A DNA stretch of 29,912 bases from Promethearchaeota archaeon (lineage in GTDB: Archaea > Asgardarchaeota > Lokiarchaeia > Sigynarchaeales > SOKP01): the NCBI GenBank assembly GCA_030668025.1, contig DAOUUT010000007.1:1-29912 (forward strand), in the 5' to 3' direction. Position 1 is the stretch's first letter; each line of letters starts with the position of its first letter. The notes under the pieces are model-generated. The model saw only the letters and a list, made by a program, of their open reading frames with translations. It was not told the DNA's origin and ran no database searches. Of the stretch, positions 6,487 to 14,761 are shown piece after piece. Both the position numbers and the translations under genes were made by a program.

Positions 6487-7190
6487 TTTTGATATAACTT
6501 CTTTCTCACAAAGGATTTTTTATTTGCTAGTTTTTTTAGTACCGCTTCGGTAGATTCGTTAAGATCAAGTAATCTTTTTAGAAATACACCAGTTCTACCG
6601 TGTTTTTCTCTTTTTAAAAGAACTCTTTTTCGTTCAGTAATTAAATCAATACTTACATTGACTTGTTTTGCTGCCAAATGTTCGTTTCCAATTATTGAAT
6701 ATTCTTTATGGCCTTCTAAGGTAGGTTTAATTAATACTAATCTCTTGTCTATTCCAGGGACTCTCAGATTATTTTCTAATTGGTTTAGATTAATTTTTCC
6801 TCCAAAATCATAAAATTCCTCTGATTTTTTATCAAACTTAGATAATGGAATAGTAATACTCTCTAACTCGTTTAAATATATGTACAATTTTAATGTATCC
6901 TTTGGTGTTGCCATTATGATTTCTCTAAAGTAATTTTTGAAACCATATTTTTCAAGAATAATTTCTATTTGATAAGATGGTATTAATTGTAAAAAGATAA
7001 TATCAATATCACTATCCCCATGAACATCTCCACGAGCAACACTTCCGTAAATAAAGGGGTTTAAACTTTCTTTTGCAAACATCTCCAGTAATTCTCTGGA
7101 GCGCTTTCTTTTTTTGTTTAAGAGATTCAAATGATCTCTAGAGTATGCTACCGTATTATAATAATCTCTTAAAATAGTATCTTTTTTCAT
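6483..7190 (-). CDS. MNT-type nucleotidyltransferase domain protein (COG2413-like)
   Basis: The 235-residue protein carries the polymerase-beta-type nucleotidyltransferase signature GSVARGDVHGDSDIDI at about residues 49-64; the Gly-Ser and the two Asp residues of DxD bind NTP and metals. The remainder, including the LVLIKPTLEGH segment and a basic C-terminus, fits the archaeal family COG2413. The helical C-terminus with many Lys and Arg suggests a nucleic acid substrate. It ends by overlapping the radical SAM gene start by 4 bp, and the unknown membrane gene ends 6 bp upstream of its ATG, so it sits in the middle of an operon. It could be an RNA nucleotidyltransferase or an AMP-transferring regulator; sequence does not decide. 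Confidence 0.8.
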   Translation of the reverse strand: MKKDTILRDYYNTVAYSRDHLNLLNKKRKRSRELLEMFAKESLNPFIYGSVARGDVHGDSDIDIIFLQLIPSYQIEIILEKYGFKNYFREIIMATPKDTLKLYIYLNELESITIPLSKFDKKSEEFYDFGGKINLNQLENNLRVPGIDKRLVLIKPTLEGHKEYSIIGNEHLAAKQVNVSIDLITERKRVLLKREKHGRTGVFLKRLLDLNESTEAVLKKLANKKSFVRKKLYQK

Positions 7191-7196
7191 CAGAAA

Positions 7197-8039
7197 TTAT
7201 TCTTTTTTATCTAATTTACTTATTTTATCTATATTTTTAATTATTATGCTTAAAAGTACCGTTTCGTAATATTTGAATGCGCTTTTTGCTTTTTGAATGG
7301 TAAGATATTTGAATTTATTTGTATTTTTCAGGGTTTTATAGCTTAAAATCTTCTTGTTTGAATTCTTATTTTTAAAAAATGGATTTAAACGCTCACTAAA
7401 AATAATAAATAACTGAAACTGTGGATTTGAAACAGTTTCTAAAGTTTGCATAATTTTAAAACTACCCAAATTTAACCGTGGATTAATTAAAATTAGTTTA
7501 ACACTGTTGGAATTTTTTGTAATAAAATTATAGGGAATAATTTTTTTATCAAAATTCACGACAACATATCTCTGGCTCAATAAATGAAGATCTTGGTTAT
7601 AAATCGGGAGAGATGAGGATAAAATCTGTTGAATTTCTCTTTCAATATCTCTAATCGTTTTACTTTTTCCTTTATCAGCCTTTATTTTAAGCCAAATGTT
7701 AACTACATTAAAACCATAAGTGCTTAAACCTTCTGTCAATGTTTTCAATAACATTTGTGTTCTATGCTTTCTTATTATAATAATTGAGGGTTTAGACGAG
7801 GTTGCTTCCCGAATTACTTTGGATTTAGTCAAATTCCACTTTTTTACGTAAATTAAGGGGCGATCAAAGTTAGAACATCGAGCCTTAGCCGTTCTTCGCG
7901 TCAAAAATTCGTTTGATAAAGATAACCTCCATCTATACGCTTCTTTAAATATTTTCACGCTGATTAGAAGTAAAACTAGCAAAATTATTATGATAGTATC
8001 AACTAAAATCCAATTCACCCGAAAGATATCGAAGGCCAT
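7197..8039 (-). CDS. Membrane-anchored unknown protein, alpha/beta-hydrolase-like
   Basis: A single transmembrane segment occupies about residues 10-32 (WILVDTIIIILLVLLLISV), followed by a basic patch (FKEAYRWRLS) that suggests the rest faces the cytoplasm. The soluble part has alternating strands and helices. The block PSIIIIRKHRTQMLLKTL followed by YGFNVVNIWLKIK resembles the first strands of alpha/beta hydrolases, but the nucleophile motif GxSxG is missing and no catalytic triad is apparent, so it may be a non-catalytic relative. The gene sits between cutA and the nucleotidyltransferase with gaps of 23 and 6 bp and is surely co-transcribed. I do not recognise a named family. Confidence 0.75.
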   Translation of the reverse strand: MAFDIFRVNWILVDTIIIILLVLLLISVKIFKEAYRWRLSLSNEFLTRRTAKARCSNFDRPLIYVKKWNLTKSKVIREATSSKPSIIIIRKHRTQMLLKTLTEGLSTYGFNVVNIWLKIKADKGKSKTIRDIEREIQQILSSSLPIYNQDLHLLSQRYVVVNFDKKIIPYNFITKNSNSVKLILINPRLNLGSFKIMQTLETVSNPQFQLFIIFSERLNPFFKNKNSNKKILSYKTLKNTNKFKYLTIQKAKSAFKYYETVLLSIIIKNIDKISKLDKKE

Positions 8040-8062
8040 AATATTTATACAACTTTTTTTAT

Positions 8063-8377
8063 TTAATCTACAACTTCGCTAATCCATTTTAAATATGTTT
8101 CAGAACCCTTATTAATCTTCAAACCAATGCATTCCGGTTCAGAATAGGAATGAAGCTCCTTAACTTTCTGAATTATTAATTCTCCTTTACTTTCCTTTGT
8201 TTTAATTATTAATAGATGTTCGTTGTTCTCTTCAATGTTTCCTTTCCACGAATAAATTGATATTATATTTTGAATTATGTTTACGCATGCGGCTAGCTTG
8301 CTTTCAACTAAAATTCTTGCTATTTTTTTACCTTCTTCAATATTTGGAACTGTAACTAAAAAAACATAAAAATCCAT
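8063..8377 (-). CDS. cutA: CutA1-type divalent cation tolerance protein
   Basis: The 104 residues match the whole CutA1 family: the N-terminal FVTVPN-like strand, KIARILVESKLAACVNII, IYSWKGNIEE, the EHLLIIKT strand and the C-terminal YLKWISE. CutA1 forms a very stable trimer with a ferredoxin-like fold related to PII. It has been linked to metal tolerance, but its exact role is unclear even in well-studied species. The ATG is preceded by AAGGGAT, a suitable ribosome-binding site. It is the first gene of the minus-strand run down to the GNAT gene. Confidence 0.93.
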   Translation of the reverse strand: MDFYVFLVTVPNIEEGKKIARILVESKLAACVNIIQNIISIYSWKGNIEENNEHLLIIKTKESKGELIIQKVKELHSYSEPECIGLKINKGSETYLKWISEVVD

Positions 8378-8706
8378 TTTAATCCCTTAGTTGTTATCTC
8401 CAATAATTTATAATGTACATCTTAATTTCAATTTATTTAAGAAATTAACGCCATTAGAAAATTAATTTATTCTGTAGTATTTAAATATGTTATTTGAAAT
8501 ACATTGTAAATGATAATCTCTCTTTTTTTAATCACAATCAATCGCCATTATTCCTTTAATTTCAATTTTTTAAGAATTAAGAGAACTTTTTCTGGAAAAT
8601 TATCACTGAATTTCATAATTATCCTGAATTTTTTCTTTAAATAATTTTAATTTTTAAATTTATTAAAAAATTTTAAAATATTAAATGTTAAAAAAAAGTA
8701 TTACTA
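8378..8706. other. Intergenic spacer, nothing firm
   Basis: This is the divergent spacer between cutA and the 938-residue repeat protein, very AT-rich near its right end, and it must carry both promoters. A 22-codon minus-strand frame at 8548-8616 (MKFSDNFPEKVLLILKKLKLKE), preceded by AGGAT, reads like a helix; I treat it as possible but unproven. No repeats or RNA genes are seen. Confidence 0.5.
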
Positions 8707-11523
8707 ATGAACCTCAACTCACCCAATTCGGAACCTGAAAAATCAATCGAAAAACCTAATACTGAGAAAGCCGAAAAGGATGAAATTGCTTCGAAACCAG
8801 ACGCCAAAACAAAAAATAACAAAAACGACTATAAGGATAAAAAAGTCGAGGGATCGCGCCAGAAGCCGAAAGACAAACCGATGAACAAAATTGAGCCTCG
8901 ACAGATAGATCCTAAGAAGGAACCGAAGAATAAAATTGAGCCTCGACAGATAGATCCTAAGAAGGAACCGAAGAATAAAATTGAGCCTCGACAGATAGAT
9001 CCTAAGAAGGAACCGAAGAACAAAATTGAGCCCCGAAAGATAGATCCTAAGAAGGAACCGAAACATAAAATACAACATCCTAAATTCAACCCTCAAACTC
9101 AACCTAAAAATAAAATTATACACCCGACATTAGACCTCAGTCGAGAACCAATCAATAGAATTCAACATCAACGGTTTACACCCGAGAAATCCAAAAATAA
9201 AATCGAACCTTACAGGCCGCATACGCCAGTTGAAAATAAAAATAAGACCAAGAATGCCGTAAATTCAATAAAAACTAAACCTGAAACCCAACCCAAGGGA
9301 AATCAACGCAAATCTAAATGGGCTTTCGTCAACTACGATAAAAATGGTCGGGCGCTTTCCAAAGAAGATAAAATAGAAGTGTTAACGAACTACTTTATCA
9401 CTAATGTTAAACCCGTACTATTACAAAATCCACTCGCTCGAGAAAAAATGGAAAAATATAACGCGCTTAGTGTAAATGATCTCACAGGAAATGGTCTTAG
9501 CGGTCTAGTAAGAGCAATAGGTCAAGAAAATAAAATTATGTGGAGCGAATTCAAGAAATCGCTTGGATTTACCGGAAAATATAAATCTCAATCTCAGATT
9601 GATTTTAATTTCCTTAATTATGATAAACATGGTAAACTCTTAAGCCGAGAGCATAAGTTTAATGTCAGTGTTACATACCTTAAAGAAAATCTGCTTCCAA
9701 AATATAAAAAAATCCCTGCCATTCAGGAAAAGCTCGAAAAAGGAAAATTCATCACGGTACGAGATTTGCAAAATAATGGGGATTGTATGTTCATTCATAA
9801 TCTTAAAAAGAGTCATAAAATCACCTGGAATGAATTACTCACTAAAGCCGGCTTTAAGATAAATGTAAATCAAGAAAAGTATCGGTTCATCAATTTTGAC
9901 AAGGATGGTCAACGATTATCCTATGACCAGAAACTAAAAGTTGCTAAGAATCACTTTGAAAGTATCATCCTACCTGACTTAAAAAAAATCCCAGAAATTC
10001 ACCAGAAATTGCTCCAAAACAATCCCCCTTCCTTCGATGATATTAAAAATCATGGACACTCTGGTTTTAATTTACCTCTCACTCAGAAAGAACCTAAAAT
10101 AAGCTACAACACTCTAGTCGAAACATGTGGCTTTAAAGTCAACATCGACCATGATAAATATCGGTTCCTAAACTATGATCAAAATGGAAAACTACTCACA
10201 TTAGAGCAAAAACTCTCTGTTGCACGAAATATCATGAAAAATACAATCATCCCCGATTTAATAAAAAAAAGTATTATAAATCCTGGAAGCACCCCTAGAA
10301 GTCATGATATTTCACGAGGAGGTTATAGTGGTTTTGTACCAGCACTCACTATGGTAGGAAATAAAATCCTCCATAACGACCTTATGATTTCCATAGATTT
10401 AAAACCAAACGTAGAAATAGGGCGATGGGACTTTCTGAAATACGATAAAAATGGTAATGAAATAACAAATAAAGAGAAATTAGAGCGCAGTTCGAAATAT
10501 TTTCTTGAGAATATTTATCCAGACTTAGTCCAAAAAGGTGTCATAAATGACGGACAAAGCCCAACTGGTCTTGATTTAACTAGAAATAACCATGTCGATT
10601 TTATTGGTGCAATACGCAGTAAAGAACCTAAATTAACTTTTAACCAATTATTAGAGTATAGTGGTTTTGAACCGAAATCACCTCAAGATAAGGAAAAGTG
10701 GAAGATTTTCTATGATATCAACAACAATCCATTACCTCGGACAGAGCAAATAAGAGTTGCAGTGAATTATTTTAAAAATGAGATTATACCTAATCTAATA
10801 AAAAAAGGAGTTGTAACTACTGATCAGACTCCAGACACATTTACACTCGAAAAATATGGGCATCTGGATTTTTTTAAGGCAATCCATAATAGAGGAATTT
10901 TATATAATGAAGTTGTAATTGAAGCCGGTTTTAGTCCAAATGATAGAAATATCTCGTCTTCAGTCGGTAAAGACTTTCATTGGAATGCTGAAAGAATCTT
11001 TTTGGAGCATACTATAAAGAAAAACTGTATATCTTTTTATGAAGTGAATGGTAACGGAGATAACTCTATAATAGTAGATGAAAATTTTAAAAAATTATCT
11101 GTTATTGCTGCTAATTTTACTCGCAATCGACCTAATATTAAAATCATTAATGTTGATTATTATCTAAGTAATTCAGACAGAGTAGCACTTGATCATAGTA
11201 CAAGAAATTACCAAGATGAAAATAAAGCTCTATTCTTGGTTCCTGTTAACGCTAGAGAATCTCGTATGTTAAATGATGATACATTATTTCATGAAAATGT
11301 TTTTATTCTAGATCCCAAAAGCTTTACTAGGTTTATGGGATATGAAAATGAATTATATGAAGACTTTATGGAAACTATCCACTTAGCTAAATGTGCGATT
11401 TATGATGAAACTTCAAGAGAAATTCTAAATGAAAAATCTGTGGAATCTATTGGAACTATTAAAACCAAGAAAAACCAGTTAAATAGATCAACAAAAAGAT
11501 TTAAAGAAGTAGTAATAAAATAA
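8707..11523 (+). CDS. Large repeat protein: Lys/Pro tandem repeats, six 85-90-residue repeats, unknown C-terminal domain
   Basis: The 938 residues begin with a charged low-complexity region (1-60), then about eight copies of a 15-residue Lys/Pro-rich repeat (60-178). Six repeats follow, at about 204-290, 300-387, 391-480, 484-568, 573-657 and 664-745. Each opens with an aromatic strand and turn (NYDKNGRALS type), runs through a long helix ending near (I/L)P(D/K)L, has an NGxSGF-like turn, and closes with a W/YxxLxxxxGF helix. This closing resembles the homing-endonuclease-associated (HNH-associated) repeat, a presumed DNA-binding unit. The C-terminal domain (755-938) is mixed alpha/beta and unassigned; a nuclease is possible but I cannot see a clear catalytic set. 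No signal peptide. The start has no Shine-Dalgarno sequence. Codons in the first half use more C-ending forms than neighbouring genes, possibly a sign of transfer. A large modular nucleic-acid-binding protein is my best reading. Confidence 0.9.
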   Translation: MNLNSPNSEPEKSIEKPNTEKAEKDEIASKPDAKTKNNKNDYKDKKVEGSRQKPKDKPMNKIEPRQIDPKKEPKNKIEPRQIDPKKEPKNKIEPRQIDPKKEPKNKIEPRKIDPKKEPKHKIQHPKFNPQTQPKNKIIHPTLDLSREPINRIQHQRFTPEKSKNKIEPYRPHTPVENKNKTKNAVNSIKTKPETQPKGNQRKSKWAFVNYDKNGRALSKEDKIEVLTNYFITNVKPVLLQNPLAREKMEKYNALSVNDLTGNGLSGLVRAIGQENKIMWSEFKKSLGFTGKYKSQSQIDFNFLNYDKHGKLLSREHKFNVSVTYLKENLLPKYKKIPAIQEKLEKGKFITVRDLQNNGDCMFIHNLKKSHKITWNELLTKAGFKINVNQEKYRFINFDKDGQRLSYDQKLKVAKNHFESIILPDLKKIPEIHQKLLQNNPPSFDDIKNHGHSGFNLPLTQKEPKISYNTLVETCGFKVNIDHDKYRFLNYDQNGKLLTLEQKLSVARNIMKNTIIPDLIKKSIINPGSTPRSHDISRGGYSGFVPALTMVGNKILHNDLMISIDLKPNVEIGRWDFLKYDKNGNEITNKEKLERSSKYFLENIYPDLVQKGVINDGQSPTGLDLTRNNHVDFIGAIRSKEPKLTFNQLLEYSGFEPKSPQDKEKWKIFYDINNNPLPRTEQIRVAVNYFKNEIIPNLIKKGVVTTDQTPDTFTLEKYGHLDFFKAIHNRGILYNEVVIEAGFSPNDRNISSSVGKDFHWNAERIFLEHTIKKNCISFYEVNGNGDNSIIVDENFKKLSVIAANFTRNRPNIKIINVDYYLSNSDRVALDHSTRNYQDENKALFLVPVNARESRMLNDDTLFHENVFILDPKSFTRFMGYENELYEDFMETIHLAKCAIYDETSREILNEKSVESIGTIKTKKNQLNRSTKRFKEVVIK
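8884..9240. repeat. 45-bp tandem repeats encoding a 15-residue Lys/Pro motif
   Basis: Units run 8884-8928, 8929-8973, 8974-9018 and 9019-9063, nearly identical (NKIEPRQIDPKKEPK). Diverged copies follow at 9064-9108, 9109-9153, 9154-9195 (one codon shorter) and 9196-9240. The gradient from identical to diverged copies indicates recent expansion at the left end. The repeat is in frame within the 938-residue protein. Confidence 0.92.
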
Positions 11524-11718
11524 CCTTGAAAGATAAATTTAAATTATTAAATTAAACTTAAATGAAATTTTAAATAGTAGAACTTTTATTATTATTTAAA
11601 AAAAGATGTAATTATATTATTGGGTCTTACTCTCGATATTATAAGATAATTATTTTATAATATGTTATTTTTAAGAAAAAAGCCCCATTCAAAGAATAGA
11701 GAAAGGAGGTATGGAAAA
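11524..11718. other. Intergenic spacer before the broken longin gene
   Basis: Very AT-rich. Its only clear element is a strong Shine-Dalgarno sequence, AAAGGAGGT at 11702-11710, placed 8 nt before the ATG of the broken gene at 11719. Confidence 0.5.
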
Positions 11719-12511
11719 ATGCTTCATAATTTTTATTTAATCCATCAACTTACGGGAAAATTTCAGCAGATTAACCAATTTACTGAGATCCTGAATATGT
11801 TTGATACATAGAAAATATGGGAGCATCGAATTCAACCAAGACTTAGTATCCGGATTTTTAACAGCCCTTAAGGACTTCAGCATTGAGTTTTCCAAGGGAA
11901 GTGGGGAACTCAAGGTTATAGATCGTGGTTAGGTTCAAATCACGAGTAGAGACATGCAGATTTTTTATCTGTTACTAGTCTTTAAGGAGGGGGTACTATG
12001 TACAGCTGCGGCTGACAAGAATGACGATGCTAAAATTACACACAAAGCTTTAAGTGATATCATAGATAAATTTACAGATAAGTTTGGTGAAGTAATGAAA
12101 AACTGGTCAGGGGATGTTAGAATGTTTAAGGATTTTGACCAAGTGATTGACAATATTTTAAAGAATGGCAAGATTGCGGAAATTCCCTTAAAAATTCCCA
12201 TCCTGAAGATATTTGAGAAAGATTTTGTAAAATCACAGAAACAAATCGCAAAAAAAGGATTAGTATTGTCAGAAGAGGATTTAAGGGGCGCTCAGAACCA
12301 GAAACCAAAGTGGACATCAAAACGACTTCCCTCCCAAGTAATTGCACAAGGATTTCTTGACAAAAAGGCTTACAAGATTGCTCATTTAGCTGATGGCTTT
12401 CACACTATTTCGGATATTGCGGAAGAAGCCGGGGTGCCACAATCAGAGATAGAAGTAATGATCGGTGATCTGGACGGCTTAGGGCTTTTAAAGTTTATCG
12501 ATATTAAATAA
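11719..12511 (+). pseudogene. Broken longin-type / winged-helix protein gene
   Basis: A strong ribosome-binding site and ATG (11719) open a frame beginning MLHNFYLIHQLTGK, the look of an Asgard longin-type N-terminus, but it stops at 11809-11811. A different frame then continues the same domain: from about 11795, ICLIHRKYGSIEF, then LVSGFLTALKDFSIEF and GELKVIDRG. That frame meets an in-frame TAG at 11930-11932 and stays open to 12511. The downstream part (first ATG at 11954, 185 codons) ends with a clear winged helix (ADGFHTISDIAEEAGVPQSEIEVMIGDLDGLGLLKF). So at least one frameshift, probably from an insertion of about 30-45 bp near 11764-11794, and one nonsense codon break the gene. Such two-domain proteins are common in Lokiarchaeia and are thought to act with small GTPases, from memory. 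Translation of only the C-terminal part from 11954 is possible but lacks a good ribosome-binding site. Confidence 0.65.
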
Positions 12512-12673
12512 GCTGTAGCGTTTTTCTTTTATTCTAATTTCAAGAAATAAGAAATTGAGTTTAATTTAAATTCCTCATCATATTTTAAAAAATAAACTTC
12601 GATAAGAATTTTTAAATTATATCTTGTTTTTAAAAGTCGTAAACATAAAATTTATGAAAATAATTTCACTTAT

Positions 12674-14155
12674 ATGGTCAGTATGAATGTGATTAAAATT
12701 GATGAGAACATTTACGAAATACCACCAAAAACTTTAATGGCGCGCGTAGAAGGCAAAATCGCGAAGTTTCAAATGCAAGTGCCTGTACATATTTATGCTA
12801 ACGAGTACATATTGGAAAAGATCAAGAACGATAGAACGCTTGATCAGATTAGCAACGTTGCTTGTCTTCCAGGGATACAGAAGCATGCAATTGCGCTCTC
12901 CGATGCTCATCAAGGATATGGATTTTGTATAGGAGGTGTGGCTGGAACTGATGCCGAATCGGGTATGATTTCGCCTGGGGGGGTAGGATACGATATAAAC
13001 TGTGGGGTTCGCCTCCTTCGGACAAACCTTCACCATAAAGACATCAATAACTCACTTCCCAGTTTATTAAATATAATTTTTAAGAATATTCCATCAGGTT
13101 TAGGAAGTAAAGGTAAATTAAATATAAGTTATTCAGATTTAGATAATGTATTAGATAATGGTTTGAATTGGGCTTTAGACAATGGTTATGCGATCGAAGA
13201 GGATATAGTGCACTGTGAAGAAAACGGTTTTTTAAAAGATGCTAATTCAAAAGTGGTTTCCCAGAAAGCTAAACAGAGGGGGTTAAAGCAACTTGGTTCT
13301 TTAGGAAGTGGTAATCATTTTATAGAAATCCAGAAGGTTGATAAAATATACAACGATTCTATCGCAAAAAAGTTAGGAATTTTTAATAAGGACCAAATAA
13401 CAGTTATGGTTCATACGGGGTCGCGAGCTCTTGGTCATCAAGTCTGCACCGATTCTTTACGAAATGTCGAACAGGCAATGAAAAAATACGATATCAAAGT
13501 TCCTGATCGAGAATTAGCTTGTGTACCAGCTGATACTCCTGAAGCAAAAAATTATTTAAGTAGCATGGCGTGTGCTGCAAATTTTGGGTTCAACAACCGT
13601 CAATTAATTACCCACTGGTTACGACAATCTTTTCAAGATTATTTGAAAAAGAGCTTAGACGAGCTAGATTTTAAATTAATCTATGGTGTATGTCATAATA
13701 TTTTAAAAATAGAGGAACACGAAGTTAATGGTAAAAAAATGAAATTAAATGTTCATAGGAAAGGAGCAACCAGAGCTTTTCCGCCAGGACACCGAGATCT
13801 ACCGCAAGATTATAAAAATATTGGTCAACCCGCCTTGATTCCAGGTACTATGGGATCGGCTTCCTACTTATGTGTTGGAAGGCCAAAAGCGATGGGTCTT
13901 TCTTTTGGATCCACCGCTCATGGGGCTGGTAGAGTAATGTCAAGATCTAAAGCTACAAAATTATATTGGGGTTCTAAAGTCAAAGAAGATTTAAAAAATA
14001 GAGGAATAATAGTAAAATCTGCTTCACCTAAAATAATTGCTGAGGAAGCTCCAGGGGCATATAAAGATATAGATCAAGTGGTACAAGTAAGTCAAGACCT
14101 TGGAATCATAGAAAAAATTGTAAGGTTAGTTCCAATAGGGGTTGTAAAAGGTTAA
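12674..14155 (+). CDS. rtcB: tRNA-splicing ligase RtcB
   Basis: RtcB joins the 2',3'-cyclic phosphate and 5'-hydroxyl ends left when tRNA introns are cut, using GTP and Mn2+. The 493 residues match the inteinless family length. Visible active-site elements are DINCGVR (C110), GSGNHFIE, HTGSRALGHQ, the His of VCHNILKIEEH, and the guanylated His in STAHGAGR (H416). The first ATG gives MVSMNVIK; Met 4 is an alternative, and neither has a Shine-Dalgarno sequence. Its cofactor archease is encoded convergently just downstream. Two tRNA genes in this window carry introns, so the substrate is present. Confidence 0.97.
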   Translation: MVSMNVIKIDENIYEIPPKTLMARVEGKIAKFQMQVPVHIYANEYILEKIKNDRTLDQISNVACLPGIQKHAIALSDAHQGYGFCIGGVAGTDAESGMISPGGVGYDINCGVRLLRTNLHHKDINNSLPSLLNIIFKNIPSGLGSKGKLNISYSDLDNVLDNGLNWALDNGYAIEEDIVHCEENGFLKDANSKVVSQKAKQRGLKQLGSLGSGNHFIEIQKVDKIYNDSIAKKLGIFNKDQITVMVHTGSRALGHQVCTDSLRNVEQAMKKYDIKVPDRELACVPADTPEAKNYLSSMACAANFGFNNRQLITHWLRQSFQDYLKKSLDELDFKLIYGVCHNILKIEEHEVNGKKMKLNVHRKGATRAFPPGHRDLPQDYKNIGQPALIPGTMGSASYLCVGRPKAMGLSFGSTAHGAGRVMSRSKATKLYWGSKVKEDLKNRGIIVKSASPKIIAEEAPGAYKDIDQVVQVSQDLGIIEKIVRLVPIGVVKG

Positions 14156-14203
14156 ATTTTTATCTTATTTATTTTCCAACATGAATAGAGTAAAATTTTG
14201 AAG

Positions 14204-14641
14204 TTAAATATCAAATACTATATCAATTATGGTGTTTGCGTGTTTTTCGTCTATATTTAGGAAGGAATAAGTTATAGCCTTAACTTCAGTTCCTATTTCG
14301 TGCTTATCCAAATCGAATTTTTCACCTTTTAGAATAGCCTGCAACTTGTAATTATCGTTGAGTTTTTCAATTTTACTTACATAGATTTGACTAAAAACAA
14401 GCTCATCTACATCAAAAATATACAAAAATTCAGAGAGAAAATCAAATAAAAGGGCTTCTTTATCCTCGGCTTTAATTGTTATTTCTTTTTCGATTTTAGG
14501 TGTTATTTTTTTTAAGTCTGGCGTTATAGTCGCCATTAAACTATAAGCTGTTTGCGAGAAGGCTTCTTCTAATGAAGCCCCCCAACTTCTTACTTGAACA
14601 TCTGCAGTATGCTCTCTAAACTCAAATCCTGCTTTTTTCAT
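14204..14641 (-). CDS. Archease, RtcB activating protein
   Basis: Archease stimulates RtcB guanylylation and turnover. The 145 residues span the family: FEFREHTADVQVRSWG at the N-terminus, with the conserved His and metal-binding Asp, ALLFDFLSEFLYIFD in the middle, and EVKAITYS near the end. The length is typical. It lies tail-to-tail with rtcB, 48 bp apart, so the two are not co-transcribed here although in many archaea they are neighbours. It starts divergently from the KH-domain gene with a 120 bp gap. Confidence 0.95.
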   Translation of the reverse strand: MKKAGFEFREHTADVQVRSWGASLEEAFSQTAYSLMATITPDLKKITPKIEKEITIKAEDKEALLFDFLSEFLYIFDVDELVFSQIYVSKIEKLNDNYKLQAILKGEKFDLDKHEIGTEVKAITYSFLNIDEKHANTIIDIVFDI

Positions 14642-14761
14642 TAGAATCGAATTATTTTCAGTATAGATTTACAATAAATAGTCTCTTTTAAAATTAAACC
14701 TTTTGTTGTTTGATTTAATTTTCCTAGGAGTTTAAAATAATAGGTCTGATATTGTGTTTAT

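Noticed and set aside
8743..9123. Minus-strand hydrophobic frames opposite the Lys/Pro repeat
   Set aside because: Antisense readings of the 45-bp repeats; periodic and without a plausible domain.
9331..10740. EF-hand-like calcium loops (NYDKNGRALSKE type) in the six repeats
   Set aside because: The hydrophobic residue is at loop position 9 instead of 8, position 1 is usually Asn, and the flanks are not helix-loop-helix; a beta-hairpin turn fits better.
11930..11932. In-frame TAG as a pyrrolysine codon
   Set aside because: The same gene also has a frameshift upstream, and the protein family does not suggest a Pyl residue, so decay is simpler.
12674..14155. Intein in RtcB
   Set aside because: Length of 493 residues and uninterrupted active-site blocks leave no room for one.
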